Shown piece by piece: positions 26,280 through 35,700 of a DNA stretch of 64,000 nt. The stretch covers positions 38,768 through 102,767 of the forward strand of contig NZ_JAEOAH010000022.1 of the NCBI RefSeq assembly GCF_016612995.1, in the 5' to 3' direction. The stretch's first letter is position 1; each line of letters opens with the position of its first letter. The translations under genes and the position numbers were made by a program. This stretch comes from Viridibacillus soli (GTDB lineage Bacteria > Bacillota > Bacilli > Bacillales_A > Planococcaceae). The notes under the pieces were generated by a model. It did not search any database and had not been told where the DNA came from. It saw only the letters and a program-made list of their open reading frames with translations.

Positions 26280-27089
26280 ATGGATTCAATATTATTAGCA
26301 ATCAATCCAGTCGCATTTGAGCTGGGGCCCATTTCAGTCCGATGGTATGGTGTCATTATCGCAACAGGTATTATTATTGCCTTTCTAATCGGACAACGTG
26401 AAATGGTGAAACGTGGATTTCATGATGACTTTTTAACGGATTTATTGATTTGGGCAGTACCTATTTCTATTATTAGTGCTCGTATTTATTACGTTATTTT
26501 TAAATGGGATTACTATAGTGCAAACCCAGTTGAAATTATTCAAATTTGGCATGGTGGAATAGCTATTCATGGCGCGTTAATTGGTGCATTTATTACTACA
26601 TATATTTTTGCCAAAAAGAATGGAGAAAACTTTTGGAAGATTGCGGATGTATTAGCACCAAGTTTAATTGTAGGACAGATTATTGGTCGTTGGGGTAACT
26701 TTATGAACCAGGAGGCTTATGGTGGCGCTGTCACACGAGACTTTTTAGAAAGTTTGTATTTGCCAAATTGGATCATTGAGCAGATGAATGTGAACGGTAT
26801 TTATCATCATCCAACTTTTTTATATGAATCACTTTGGAATATAGTCGGTTTTGTATTGTTAATCGCTTTGCGCAAAGTGAATTTGCGACGTGGGGAACTT
26901 TTTTTGACATATATTATATGGTATTCATTCGGTCGTTTCTTCGTTGAGGGGTTACGTACGGATAGTTTATTAATTGGAGATTTACGTATGGCACAAATTG
27001 TGTCATTAGTAGGTTTAGTCATTGGAGTTGTACTTTTCATTTATAGAAAAATGAAAGTGACGCCAGTTGTGAAGTATTTAGATAAATAA
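26280..27089 (+). CDS. lgt: Prolipoprotein diacylglyceryl transferase
   Basis: 269 residues, polytopic membrane enzyme that moves diacylglycerol from phosphatidylglycerol to the lipobox Cys of prolipoproteins; several of its likely substrates are in this window (genes at 1088, 4124, 24546). Seen: [15 protein letters not shown], the [12 protein letters not shown] motif, and the Lgt signature [19 protein letters not shown] precedes ATG 26280. Part of the hprK-lgt-yvoD-ppaX-yvoF run. Confidence 0.95.
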   Translation: MDSILLAINPVAFELGPISVRWYGVIIATGIIIAFLIGQREMVKRGFHDDFLTDLLIWAVPISIISARIYYVIFKWDYYSANPVEIIQIWHGGIAIHGALIGAFITTYIFAKKNGENFWKIADVLAPSLIVGQIIGRWGNFMNQEAYGGAVTRDFLESLYLPNWIIEQMNVNGIYHHPTFLYESLWNIVGFVLLIALRKVNLRRGELFLTYIIWYSFGRFFVEGLRTDSLLIGDLRMAQIVSLVGLVIGVVLFIYRKMKVTPVVKYLDK

Positions 27090-27108
27090 TTACAGAGAGT
27101 AGCGATGG

Positions 27109-27889
27109 ATGGCGTCGTTGAAAAAGGGGTTAATGGCCGGGTTAAAAACTACTTGGACATTAAGTAAAATTATTTTTCCAATTACGTTATTGTTAACAGT
27201 ATTACAGCATACCCCATTCTACCTTGGGTGATCAATTTGATTTCTCCTTATATGGGAATTTTAGGATTCAGTGGCGATGCGGCAATTCCGCTCGTATTAG
27301 GAAATTGCTTGAACTTATATGCGGGGATTGCAGGGATATTATCTTTAGATTTAACGGTTAAAGAAGTGTTCATTTTAGCTGTTATGCTCTCGTTTTCACA
27401 TAATTTATTTATTGAAACAGGTGTTGCATTAAAGGTGGGCGTGAAGCTTTGGATTGTATTGGCCGTTCGTTTTGGTTTAGCGATTAGTTCGGCGTTAATC
27501 ATCGGCTTTATTGCAATTAGCAATGATTGTGATTCCATTAATGATGATTGTGATTCCATTAATGATGATTGTACAAATATTGAAGGATCATAACTACTTG
27601 AAAAAGTTGTCAAATGGTATAGCACCATTTACAAAAGTATTAGGTATTCAACCAAACGCCTCAATGACATTAGTAGTTGGTTTAGTTATTGGGCTTGCTT
27701 ATGGTGCAGGCGTTATGATTCAGGCGGTATACAGTAGTCGAAGATACACTCATCTTTGATCCGTTAGGAATTTCGATACTGCCTTTGTTTTTAATCTGTG
27801 TTACGACAGCATTTGCTTTGACCATTGTTGTACCGACACTTTGACGACGAGCTGAAGAAAAGAAAGAAAAAGGAGCTGCATTCGTATGA
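27109..27889 (+). pseudogene. yvoD: Decayed yvoD (nucleoside-recognition/Gate-domain membrane protein)
   Basis: Joined frames read as YvoD: MASLKKGLMAGLKTTWTLSK from ATG 27109, frameshift near 27214 (frame runs into TGA instead of ILPWVINL), then INLISPYMGILGFSGDAAIP through ALIIGFI (27228-27515). Next comes a deletion and frame change into LQLAMIVIPLMM with a 21-bp tandem duplication at 27518-27559, then PFTKVLGI...GAGVMIQAV, a second deletion, and VVEDTLIFDPLGISILPLFL. A TGA (27842-27844) stands where Trp is expected before RRAEEKKEKG. At least five lesions; no functional product is likely. The ppaX ATG overlaps its ancestral stop. Confidence 0.88.
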
Positions 27890-28551
27890 CAACTAGAAAA
27901 ATTAAAGCACTATTATTCGACTTTGACGGTACTTTACTAGATACAAATGAACTTATCATTCAAACTTTTTTACGTGTATTAGATACGAAATTCCCCGGGA
28001 AATATAGCAGAGAAGATGTTCTACCTTTTTTAGGACCTTCTTTAAAAGAAACATTTTCAATTGTCGATTTAGAGCATGTAGACGAATTAGTACAAGATTA
28101 TCGTAAATGGAACATTGCTCATCATGATGAGCTTGTAACAGAATTTGATGGTATTTTAGAAACATTACATGCATTGAAAGCTGCCGGGATTCGACTTGCG
28201 ATTGTTTCGACAAAGCGACAAGATATGCTAGCAAAAGGAATTCGTGTCTTAAAAGCTGAAGGAATGTTTGAAGTCATTATTGGCTTAGATGATGTGAAAA
28301 ATGTAAAACCAGATCCGGAGCCGATTTTATTAGCGCTTCAGAAGATGGGGTTACAGAAAGATGAAGTTATTATGATAGGTGATAACTCACATGATATTGA
28401 AGGTGGACAAAATGCTGGTGTGAAAACAGCAGGTGTTGCTTGGTCTGTGAAAGGTGAGGCATTCTTAGAGCAGTTCAAACCGGATTATATGTTGCAACAT
28501 TTAAGCGATTTATTAGCGATTGTTGAGGAAGCCGATCATGAGAAGAACTGA
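27886..28551 (+). CDS. ppaX: Pyrophosphatase PpaX (HAD family)
   Basis: 221 residues. HAD motifs: DFDGTLLDTNE (I), IVSTKR (II), VKPDPEP with Lys (III) and MIGDNSHDIEGGQNAG (IV). In Bacillus PpaX hydrolyses the pyrophosphate made when HprK dephosphorylates HPr-Ser-P, which explains its place behind hprK. AAAGGAG (27869-27875) lies in the tail of the yvoD pseudogene, so expression of ppaX has survived the loss of yvoD. It overlaps the start of the yvoF homologue. Confidence 0.93.
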   Translation: MTTRKIKALLFDFDGTLLDTNELIIQTFLRVLDTKFPGKYSREDVLPFLGPSLKETFSIVDLEHVDELVQDYRKWNIAHHDELVTEFDGILETLHALKAAGIRLAIVSTKRQDMLAKGIRVLKAEGMFEVIIGLDDVKNVKPDPEPILLALQKMGLQKDEVIMIGDNSHDIEGGQNAGVKTAGVAWSVKGEAFLEQFKPDYMLQHLSDLLAIVEEADHEKN

Positions 28552-29062
28552 GAGATATCCAGTTAAAGGGGCTAGCTCGCTTTGGCAAATATATAAAACG
28601 GTTTCCTTTTGGAAGGTAGCAAAAACATTCATCGTTATACAAACGGCGCGTTATACGCCGTTTTTATCGATGAAAAACTGGCTGTTTCGTACATTTTTGA
28701 AAATGAAAATAGGAGACAAGACGGCATTTGCTTTAATGGTAATGCCAGATACGATGTTTCCTGAGCGTATTCAAGTTGGTAGTAATACAATCATTGGTTA
28801 TAATACAACGATCTTGGCGCATGAATATTTAATAGAAGAATATCGATTAGGCGATGTCATTATTGGTGATCGTGTTATGATCGGTGCGAACTCAACGATT
28901 TTACCAGGCGTTATCATTGGTGATGATGCCATTGTTTCTGCGGCAACGTTAGTGAATCGAGATGTTCCTGCTGGAGCATTTGTTGGTGGTAATCCGATGC
29001 AAATCATATACACGAAGGAACAAATGGAGGCTAAAAAGTCTATTAATTCAAAAAACTCATGA
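28538..29062 (+). CDS. yvoF: Hexapeptide-repeat acetyltransferase, YvoF-like
   Basis: 174 residues. The C-terminal half is a left-handed beta-helix with hexapeptide repeats (VIIGDRVMIGANSTILPGVIIGDDAIVSA) and the active-site-like NTTILAHEY; a hydrophobic, basic N-terminal segment precedes it. ATG 28538 (with GAGGAA upstream) was chosen over an in-frame ATG at 28520. It overlaps ppaX by 14 nt. This is the YvoF position in B. subtilis; the acceptor substrate is unknown. Confidence 0.87.
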   Translation: MRRTERYPVKGASSLWQIYKTVSFWKVAKTFIVIQTARYTPFLSMKNWLFRTFLKMKIGDKTAFALMVMPDTMFPERIQVGSNTIIGYNTTILAHEYLIEEYRLGDVIIGDRVMIGANSTILPGVIIGDDAIVSAATLVNRDVPAGAFVGGNPMQIIYTKEQMEAKKSINSKNS

Positions 29063-29085
29063 AGGTTATAACTTTATGGGTTTTT
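29048..29085 (+). terminator. Intrinsic terminator after the yvoF homologue
   Basis: AAAAACTCATGAAGG pairs with AACTTTATGGGTTTTT (several G-U pairs), then T-rich sequence; it overlaps the end of the coding region. Confidence 0.6.
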
Positions 29086-29088
29086 CTA

Positions 29089-29117
29089 TTGACGTAGCAA
29101 TGTAATTGAGATAAAAT
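29089..29117 (+). promoter_or_regulatory. Sigma-A promoter of the histidine operon
   Basis: TTGACG (29089-29094), 17-bp spacer, TAAAAT (29112-29117). Downstream (29129-29156) lie TTAG...CTAA and two CTCTAG copies 8 bp apart, a possible operator. No T-box structure is visible before hisZ. Confidence 0.75.
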
Positions 29118-29181
29118 ACTTTCATGTATTAGCGCTCTAGCACTCTAGTGAACTAAAGTATATAAGTTAGGAAGTGTCACA

Positions 29182-30351
29182 ATGTCACCAATTCGAAAGT
29201 TTGAAAAACCACTGGGAATGCGCGATACATTTCCAAAGATTTTTGAAAAAAAAGAAGTTGTTAGACAGGCCGGTCGAGATTTTCTACGATTAAGAGGATT
29301 CGACTTTATTAAAACGCCAACGCTTGAATATTACGATACAGTTGGTAAAGCCTCTGCAATTGTTGAATCATCTTTATTTAAGCTAGTAGATAGTCAAGGA
29401 AATACATTAGTACTTCGCCCGGATATGACAACTCCAATTGCACGAGTTGCAACATCGAAACTATTAAAAGAGAAAATCCCATTGCGTTTAGCTTATTTTG
29501 CGAATGTTTTCCGTGCTCAAGAAACAGAAGGTGGTCGCCCGGCAGAATTCGAACAAATGGGCGTAGAAATTATTGGGGATTCTTCCGTTTATGCTGACGC
29601 TGAAATACTACTGACAGCAATCGAGTTATTAAAGGCATTAGGCGTAACGCAATTTAAAATAACAATCGGGCATGCAGGCATTTTAAAGGCTATTCTAACT
29701 CAAAATGTCAGAACAAAAGAGCAATTCAGAGAATTACATAAATTGCTTGTCCACAAAAATATTGTAGGCTTTGAAGAAGCAATAAAGAAGTTTGACTTAC
29801 CAGAGAGTAACAAAGAAACGTTAATAGCATTTATAGAGGAAGCTGCTGAGCTAAAAAGCATTGCTCAACTCGATAAATATTTAGTAGAAAAAGACGCTTT
29901 TAAATATATGGAAAGACTCCAAAGGATTTTAACAATATCAGAAGTAGAAGAATACATCGATTTCGAATTTACATTAGCAAGCCATATGAATTACTACACA
30001 GGTATGTTATTTGAAGTATTTGCAATAGGAACCGGTTTCCCATTAGGAAATGGAGGCCGTTACGACGGTTTGCTTGATGAATTTGGAGCGCAGGTCGGAG
30101 CAATTGGTTTCGGAATGCGCGTAGATCATCTACTAGAGGTAATGCCAGCTATTCATGAGGAAACTACAGACGTACTTGTATTATTTGCACAAGATGATTT
30201 CCCAACAGCATTAGCACAAGCCGCTGTTTTACGTAAAGAAGGCAAACGCACAACTTTACAATCAATCGAAGGTTTAGAAAACAAAGAAGCATTTGAACAA
30301 CTATTTTCAGAAGTTGTATGTATTGGACAGGGAGGAATCGTCCATGACTGA
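29182..30351 (+). CDS. hisZ: ATP phosphoribosyltransferase regulatory subunit
   Basis: 389 residues, a catalytically inactive HisRS-like protein that pairs with short-form HisG to make the first enzyme of histidine synthesis and to confer feedback control. Class II motifs are visible: [24 protein letters not shown] (motif 2 zone) and [12 protein letters not shown]. Ribosome site GGAAG and ATG 29182. The last 8 nt overlap hisG, showing coupled translation. The presence of hisZ agrees with the short 207-residue HisG next to it. Confidence 0.94.
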   Translation: MSPIRKFEKPLGMRDTFPKIFEKKEVVRQAGRDFLRLRGFDFIKTPTLEYYDTVGKASAIVESSLFKLVDSQGNTLVLRPDMTTPIARVATSKLLKEKIPLRLAYFANVFRAQETEGGRPAEFEQMGVEIIGDSSVYADAEILLTAIELLKALGVTQFKITIGHAGILKAILTQNVRTKEQFRELHKLLVHKNIVGFEEAIKKFDLPESNKETLIAFIEEAAELKSIAQLDKYLVEKDAFKYMERLQRILTISEVEEYIDFEFTLASHMNYYTGMLFEVFAIGTGFPLGNGGRYDGLLDEFGAQVGAIGFGMRVDHLLEVMPAIHEETTDVLVLFAQDDFPTALAQAAVLRKEGKRTTLQSIEGLENKEAFEQLFSEVVCIGQGGIVHD

Positions 30352-30967
30352 CTTAACAATCGCAATGCCTAAAGGGCGTATTTTCGAAGAAGCATATGAA
30401 ATGCTCATCCAAGCTGGTTTTGATTTGCCAGCGGATGTTGAAATATCACGTAAATTAATGATAGAAGTTCCATCTGAAAAGATTCGTTTCATTTTAGCAA
30501 AACCGATGGACGTACCTACATATGTAGAGCATGGAGTTGCTGATATTGGGATCGCGGGTAAAGATGTCTTATTAGAACAAGGAAGAGCAGTGCATGAGCT
30601 ACTCGATTTGAAAATTAGTAAATGTTATATTGCATCAGCGGGATTACCAAATACGAAACTAGGTGATATTGCGCCACGTATTGCGACAAAATATCCAACA
30701 GTAGCTTCTAATTATTACCGAGAAAAAGGTGAACAAGTAGAAATTATTGGTTTAAATGGTTCCATTGAGCTAGCGCCAATGATTGGGCTTGCGGACCGTA
30801 TTGTTGATATCGTATCAACTGGTCAAACATTAAAGGAAAATGGCCTGGTTGAATATGAGTACATTACAGATGTATCATCTCGATTAATCGCCAATCCGGT
30901 AAGCTATCGAATGAAAAATGAGCGTATTCAGGATCTCGTCAAACGCTTAAAAAAATGTGTGAAGTGA
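30344..30967 (+). CDS. hisG: ATP phosphoribosyltransferase, short form
   Basis: 207 residues; the short form lacks the C-terminal regulatory domain and needs HisZ. It joins ATP and PRPP to phosphoribosyl-ATP. Seen: [47 protein letters not shown], and the PRPP loop [19 protein letters not shown] 30344 follows GGGAGG by 8-9 nt inside the end of hisZ. Confidence 0.95.
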   Translation: MTDLTIAMPKGRIFEEAYEMLIQAGFDLPADVEISRKLMIEVPSEKIRFILAKPMDVPTYVEHGVADIGIAGKDVLLEQGRAVHELLDLKISKCYIASAGLPNTKLGDIAPRIATKYPTVASNYYREKGEQVEIIGLNGSIELAPMIGLADRIVDIVSTGQTLKENGLVEYEYITDVSSRLIANPVSYRMKNERIQDLVKRLKKCVK

Positions 30968-30982
30968 GAGAAGGGTTAAACG

Positions 30983-32278
30983 ATGAATATTCAAGCTTTA
31001 ACAAAAGATATTTCCTTACAGCGCCCTTTAGAAAGCGGTAATGAGGAGCAATTAAAAACAGTAAGAGAAGTGCTTGCCAATGTACGTCAAAATGGTGATG
31101 CTGCTATCAAAGAATACAGTGTTAAATGGGACGATGTTGAGCTTGATGTATTGCTCGTATCACCCGAAGAAATGGCAGAAGCGGTAAGCGGAATGGATCC
31201 ACAATTAGTGGAAGATTTAAAGGAAGCTGCTGCGAATATTCGAGCTTACCATGATAAGCAAAAGCGTCAAGGCTATCGCCTCGATTTAAAAAATGACTCT
31301 TGGTTAGGGCAACGTATTACAGCGTTAGCGGCTGTTGGTTTATACGTACCAGGTGGTTCTGCTGCATACCCATCATCTGTTTTAATGAATGTTATTCCAG
31401 CGCAAGTTGCTGGTGTTGAACGCATCGTTATAGTATCACCTCCAGGGAAGGACGGTAAGTTACCTGCTGCTGTTTTAACTGCTGCATCCATTTTAGGCAT
31501 TACAGAGATATATAAAATTGGTGGTGCACAAGCAATTGGCGCACTAGCTTATGGTACTGAATCAATTCAAGCAGTAGATAAAATTACAGGGCCAGGTAAT
31601 ATTTTCGTCGCATTAGCGAAACGTGAAGTATTTGGTGAAGTAGCTATTGATATGATTGCAGGGCCAAGTGAAATTGCTATTATTGCAGATGAAAATGCTT
31701 ATGCAGATGAAATTGCTGCAGATTTATTATCCCAAGCAGAGCATGATCCAATGGCTTGTACAATATTAGTAACAACGAGTGAAAGGCTTGCAGAAGAAGT
31801 AGCTGATGAGGTTGAAAATCAGCTGCAAACATTACCACGTGAGACCATTGCACGTAAATCTATTGAAAACTTTGGCAGTATTTATATAGCTGAAACAATG
31901 GCAGATGCAGTGCAAGCAATCAATCAATTAGCACCAGAGCATTTAGAAATTGTCACTGACAATGCAGAAGCTGTTGCAGAGCAAATTCGTAATGCTGGCG
32001 CTATATTTATCGGCCGTTATAGCTCAGAGCCAATAGGTGATTATTTTGCAGGTACAAATCACGTATTACCAACAAATAGTACAGCACGATTTGCTAGTGG
32101 CTTAAATGTCGATGATTTTATTAAAAAAACGAGCGTTGTTTATTATACAAAAGAAACTTGGGCACAAAATTCGGCGAAAATAGCTAGACTTGCAAGACTA
32201 GAAGGCTTAGAAGCCCATGCTAGAGCTGTGGAATCTAGAGGTTGGGATAAAGGAGATGAATCAAGTGGAAAAAACTAA
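30983..32278 (+). CDS. hisD: Histidinol dehydrogenase
   Basis: 431 residues. Oxidises L-histidinol to histidine in two NAD-dependent steps with Zn. Seen: VGLYVPGGSAAYPSSVLMN, KITGPGNIFVALAKREVFG, DMIAGPSEIAIIAD, DLLSQAEHDP, the APEHLEI motif, and GTNHVLPT with the catalytic His. Third gene of the his operon, 15 nt after hisG. Its end overlaps hisB. Confidence 0.96.
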   Translation: MNIQALTKDISLQRPLESGNEEQLKTVREVLANVRQNGDAAIKEYSVKWDDVELDVLLVSPEEMAEAVSGMDPQLVEDLKEAAANIRAYHDKQKRQGYRLDLKNDSWLGQRITALAAVGLYVPGGSAAYPSSVLMNVIPAQVAGVERIVIVSPPGKDGKLPAAVLTAASILGITEIYKIGGAQAIGALAYGTESIQAVDKITGPGNIFVALAKREVFGEVAIDMIAGPSEIAIIADENAYADEIAADLLSQAEHDPMACTILVTTSERLAEEVADEVENQLQTLPRETIARKSIENFGSIYIAETMADAVQAINQLAPEHLEIVTDNAEAVAEQIRNAGAIFIGRYSSEPIGDYFAGTNHVLPTNSTARFASGLNVDDFIKKTSVVYYTKETWAQNSAKIARLARLEGLEAHARAVESRGWDKGDESSGKN

Positions 32279-32867
32279 CAAACGTTTTGCGAAAATTGAA
32301 CGGAAGACAAACGAAACTCAAATTGCAGTAGAAATTAATTTAGATGGTGAAGGGAAATCAACCATTTCAACAGGTGTTCCTTTTATGGACCATATGTTAG
32401 ATCTATTCATGAAGCATGGTTTATTTGATGGTGCTATTACTGCTAATGGTGATACATATATTGATGACCACCATACGACGGAAGATCTTGGTATCGTTTT
32501 AGGTCAGGCAATCAAAGAGGCATTAGGCGATAAAAAAGGAATTAGGCGTTACGGTAATGCATTTGTACCGATGGATGATGCTTTAGCGCAAGTTGTCATT
32601 GATTGTTCAAATCGTCCACATTTAGAATTCCGAGTAGAAATTCCAACTGACAAGGTGGGTACCTTCGATACGGAGTTAGTGCATGAATTCTTATGGAAGT
32701 TTGCATTAGAGGCGCGTATGAATGTCCATGTCATCGTACCTTATGGCCACAATGCACATCATATTGTCGAAGCGATTTTCAAGGCGCTAGCTAGAGCAAT
32801 TGATGAAGCAATTTCGATTGACCCACGTGTGAAAGGTGTACCGTCTACTAAGGGGCTGTTAACATGA
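32265..32867 (+). CDS. hisB: Imidazoleglycerol-phosphate dehydratase
   Basis: 200 residues, monofunctional form. Two Mn-binding HHTTED-like repeats: IDDHHTTEDLGI and GHNAHHIVEAIFKA; also GVPFMDHMLDLF. GTG 32265 was chosen because AGGAG (32251-32255) is 9 nt away, whereas ATG 32256 directly abuts that site. It overlaps hisD by 14 nt and hisH by 4 nt. Confidence 0.94.
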   Translation: MEKTNKRFAKIERKTNETQIAVEINLDGEGKSTISTGVPFMDHMLDLFMKHGLFDGAITANGDTYIDDHHTTEDLGIVLGQAIKEALGDKKGIRRYGNAFVPMDDALAQVVIDCSNRPHLEFRVEIPTDKVGTFDTELVHEFLWKFALEARMNVHVIVPYGHNAHHIVEAIFKALARAIDEAISIDPRVKGVPSTKGLLT

Positions 32868-33517
32868 AAATTGGCATAATCGATTATGGAATGGGGAATT
32901 TATTTAGCGTAGAACAGGCTATTAAACGCCTTGGCTGCAATGTTTTAGTATCAGATGATAAAGAAGTGCTACTGGCAGCAGACGCCCTTATTTTACCGGG
33001 TGTCGGTGCATTTCAAGATGCTATGAAAAGATTACAAGAAATGAATTTAGTATCACTTATAGATGAAGTAGTAAAAAGTAATAAACCATTGCTCGGCATT
33101 TGTTTAGGTATGCAATTATTATTCGAAGAAAGTGAAGAAAATGGATATGGCAGGGGACTTGGGATTTTCAAAGGGAGAATAGAGTGCTTCGCAGGGCTTG
33201 ATGAAGATGGTAAAGCGTACCGTGTGCCACATATGGGGTGGAATGAATTACAATTTGTACAGCGACCAGATTGGCTAGGCGAAATTGAGTTTCCGGACGA
33301 GCACTACGTATATTTCGTCCATTCTTATTTTGCAGCTAATGTGGATCAAGCAGATTTAGTTGCTTTCGCCAATTACGGTAATGTCGATGTACCTGGGATT
33401 GTACAAAGAGGCTCTATTACAGGTATGCAATTTCACCCTGAAAAATCTGGCGAGTTCGGCGTATTTTTATTGAAGAAATGGTTAGATGGTGTAGAAAAAG
33501 GAGTTGTAGCGAAATGA
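32864..33517 (+). CDS. hisH: Imidazole glycerol phosphate synthase, glutaminase subunit
   Basis: 217 residues, class I glutamine amidotransferase. Supplies ammonia to HisF. Nucleophile Cys80 in LLGICLGMQLLFE; the His/Glu of the triad in MQFHPEKSG; PGVGAF oxyanion region. Overlaps hisB and hisA by 4 nt each. Confidence 0.95.
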   Translation: MKIGIIDYGMGNLFSVEQAIKRLGCNVLVSDDKEVLLAADALILPGVGAFQDAMKRLQEMNLVSLIDEVVKSNKPLLGICLGMQLLFEESEENGYGRGLGIFKGRIECFAGLDEDGKAYRVPHMGWNELQFVQRPDWLGEIEFPDEHYVYFVHSYFAANVDQADLVAFANYGNVDVPGIVQRGSITGMQFHPEKSGEFGVFLLKKWLDGVEKGVVAK

Positions 33518-34251
33518 GTTCAATTCAAATTTTTCCAGCAATTGATATGAGAGGTGGCAAATGTGTACGTCTTTTTAAAGGAGATTACGAACAAGAAACA
33601 GTTTATGCCGATTCTCCTTTTGACATGGCGAAAAGCTTTGCAGAATCAGGTGCAAGCTTTATACATATGGTCGACTTAGACGGTGCAAAAGATGGCGAAC
33701 GTACACATGCAGCTGAAGTTGTACGTGTTGCACAAGAATTACCATTAAAAGTGCAGATTGGTGGAGGTATACGTTCTGAAGAGGACGTACGCTTCTATCT
33801 TGAAAATGGCGTGTACCGAGTCATTATTGGTAGTCTAGCTATTCGTGAGCCGGAGCTTGTAGCGGGCTTTATCAAGGAATTTGGGGCAGAGCGGATCATC
33901 ATCGGATTAGATGCAAAGGATGGTATGGTAGCGACACATGGTTGGGTTGAAACGTCAAATAAATCTGCAATTGAAGTAGGTCAATATTTTGCACAAGCAG
34001 GAGCAAAATATTTCATCTTCACTGATATTGCCACAGACGGTACTTTAGCTGGTCCAAATATTGCAGCGAACGTAAAGCTTGCTGAGGCAACAAACGCTGA
34101 AATTATTGTATCTGGTGGGATTAGTTCACTCGATGATATTAAGCAAGTGAAAGAAGCAGCACAAAATTCAACAGTCGGTGGCGTCATTATTGGCAAAGCC
34201 CTTTACGCAGGTCGATTTACATTACCAGAGGCACTTAAGGAGGCGGAATAA
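33514..34251 (+). CDS. hisA: ProFAR isomerase
   Basis: 245 residues, (beta-alpha)8 barrel converting ProFAR to PRFAR. Seen: [20 protein letters not shown] with the catalytic Asp, [13 protein letters not shown], and [14 protein letters not shown] with the second Asp. ATG 33514 (AAGGAG 9 nt upstream) overlaps the hisH stop; an earlier in-frame ATG at 33478 lies inside hisH and lacks a site. Its last base starts hisF. Confidence 0.95.
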   Translation: MSSIQIFPAIDMRGGKCVRLFKGDYEQETVYADSPFDMAKSFAESGASFIHMVDLDGAKDGERTHAAEVVRVAQELPLKVQIGGGIRSEEDVRFYLENGVYRVIIGSLAIREPELVAGFIKEFGAERIIIGLDAKDGMVATHGWVETSNKSAIEVGQYFAQAGAKYFIFTDIATDGTLAGPNIAANVKLAEATNAEIIVSGGISSLDDIKQVKEAAQNSTVGGVIIGKALYAGRFTLPEALKEAE

Positions 34252-35009
34252 TGCTTACGAAACGAATTATTCCGTGTCTTGATGTGTTGGAAGGACGTGT
34301 TGTAAAAGGTGTTCAATTCGTATCATTACGAGATGCTGGAGATCCTGTTGAGCTTGCGAAGTTTTATAATGAACAAGGTGCAGACGAACTTGTTTTTTTA
34401 GATATTTCCGCATCGCATGAAGGTCGTGAAACGATGGTTGATGTTGTACGACAAACAGCTTCTGCACTGGCTATCCCATTTACAGTTGGTGGCGGTATTC
34501 GAACGCTTGAGGATATGAAACGTTTACTCCGTGCAGGAGCTGATAAAGTGTCTGTAAACTCTTCCGCTTTGCAACGTCCAGAACTCATTAAAGAAGGCTC
34601 AGATTATTTCGGAGCACAATGTATCGTTGTTGCCATTGATGCAAAATGGAGTGATGAAGAAGGTACTTGGATGGTTTACACGCATGGCGGTCGCACCAAA
34701 ACAGAATGGCAAGCGGTTGCTTGGGCTAGAGAAGCAGTAAAGCTTGGTGCTGGTGAATTACTTGTTACAAGTATGGATCAAGACGGAGAGAAAAATGGCT
34801 TTGATCTACCGTTGACAAAAGCAATCCGTGAAGCTGTAAATGTCCCAATTATTGCGAGTGGTGGAGCAGGAAATGCGGAGCACTTTTACGAGGTTTTACA
34901 AAATGTAGATGCAGATGCTGCACTGGCAGCTTCTATATTTCACTATAAAGAAACGAGTGTCGCCGAAGTTAAAAGTAAGCTGCGACAAAAAGGAGTGCTA
35001 GTAAGATGA
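34251..35009 (+). CDS. hisF: Imidazole glycerol phosphate synthase, cyclase subunit
   Basis: 252 residues, barrel homologous to HisA. Seen: [19 protein letters not shown] (catalytic Asp11), [13 protein letters not shown], and [16 protein letters not shown] with catalytic Asp130 region. Forms the complex with HisH that makes IGP and AICAR. AAGGAGG precedes ATG 34251. Overlaps hisI by 4 nt. Confidence 0.96.
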   Translation: MLTKRIIPCLDVLEGRVVKGVQFVSLRDAGDPVELAKFYNEQGADELVFLDISASHEGRETMVDVVRQTASALAIPFTVGGGIRTLEDMKRLLRAGADKVSVNSSALQRPELIKEGSDYFGAQCIVVAIDAKWSDEEGTWMVYTHGGRTKTEWQAVAWAREAVKLGAGELLVTSMDQDGEKNGFDLPLTKAIREAVNVPIIASGGAGNAEHFYEVLQNVDADAALAASIFHYKETSVAEVKSKLRQKGVLVR

Positions 35010-35626
35010 TAGAGGATCTGCAATTCGACGAAAACGGTTTAATCACAGCAGTAGTGCAAGATGCGCAAACGAAAGAAGTTTTAACGGTTGCCTATATGAA
35101 CAAAGAATCTTTAGAAAAAACGTTAGCAACTGGTGAAACATGGTTTTACAGCCGTTCTCGCCAAGAGCTTTGGCATAAAGGGGCAACAAGTGGTAACACT
35201 CAAAAAGTAATCGCTATACGTGCTGACTGTGACAAAGATGCGCTAGTTGTAGAAGTATTACCAGCAGGGCCTGCATGTCATAACGGTACGACAAGCTGCT
35301 TTACAGAAATCATTAAAGAAAAATCAGCTAATGTTGGTTCTTTAGATATTATTACAGAGCTTCGTAGTGTCATTCAAAAACGTGAAAAGGAAATGCCAGA
35401 GGGTGCTTACACAACTTATCTATTTAACGAGGGTGTCGATAAAATTTGTAAGAAAGTCGGAGAGGAAGCAACAGAAGTTGTAATTGCTTCAAAAAACCGT
35501 GATACAGAAGAGTTGAAGTGGGAAACTGCGGATTTAATTTATCACTTATTAGTGCTGTTACAAGAGCAAAAATTAGACGTATTTGAAGTGCTTGGTGTAC
35601 TTCAAAAACGCCATGTACAACACTAA
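35006..35626 (+). CDS. hisI: Bifunctional PR-AMP cyclohydrolase / PR-ATP pyrophosphatase
   Basis: 206 residues, a HisI-HisE fusion. HisI part (about 1-110): [37 protein letters not shown] and [10 protein letters not shown] with metal-binding Asp/Cys residues. HisE part (about 115-206): [19 protein letters not shown] and [13 protein letters not shown] with the acidic metal-binding helices. Catalyses steps 2 and 3 of the pathway. Last gene of the his operon; hisC and histidinol phosphatase are not here, as is usual in Bacilli. Confidence 0.95.
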   Translation: MIEDLQFDENGLITAVVQDAQTKEVLTVAYMNKESLEKTLATGETWFYSRSRQELWHKGATSGNTQKVIAIRADCDKDALVVEVLPAGPACHNGTTSCFTEIIKEKSANVGSLDIITELRSVIQKREKEMPEGAYTTYLFNEGVDKICKKVGEEATEVVIASKNRDTEELKWETADLIYHLLVLLQEQKLDVFEVLGVLQKRHVQH

Positions 35627-35629
35627 ATA

Positions 35630-35687
35630 TGTTATAATGAAGGATACTAGAGCATAAGGAGCGTTTTTATACGTTCCTTATTTTTTT
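35630..35687 (+). promoter_or_regulatory. Extended -10 promoter core followed by hairpin-T element before yvcD
   Basis: TGTTATAAT (35630-35638) directly after hisI, no good -35. The hairpin AAGGAGCGT / ACGTTCCTT (about 35657-35680) with a T run follows at about +12 to +40. It may simply terminate the his operon, or attenuate a yvcD transcript that starts before it. Confidence 0.5.
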
Positions 35688-35700
35688 CGGAGGAATTTTT

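Noticed and set aside
29118..29181. T-box leader for the his operon
   Set aside because: Too short (about 60 nt) and lacks the T-box sequence and antiterminator.
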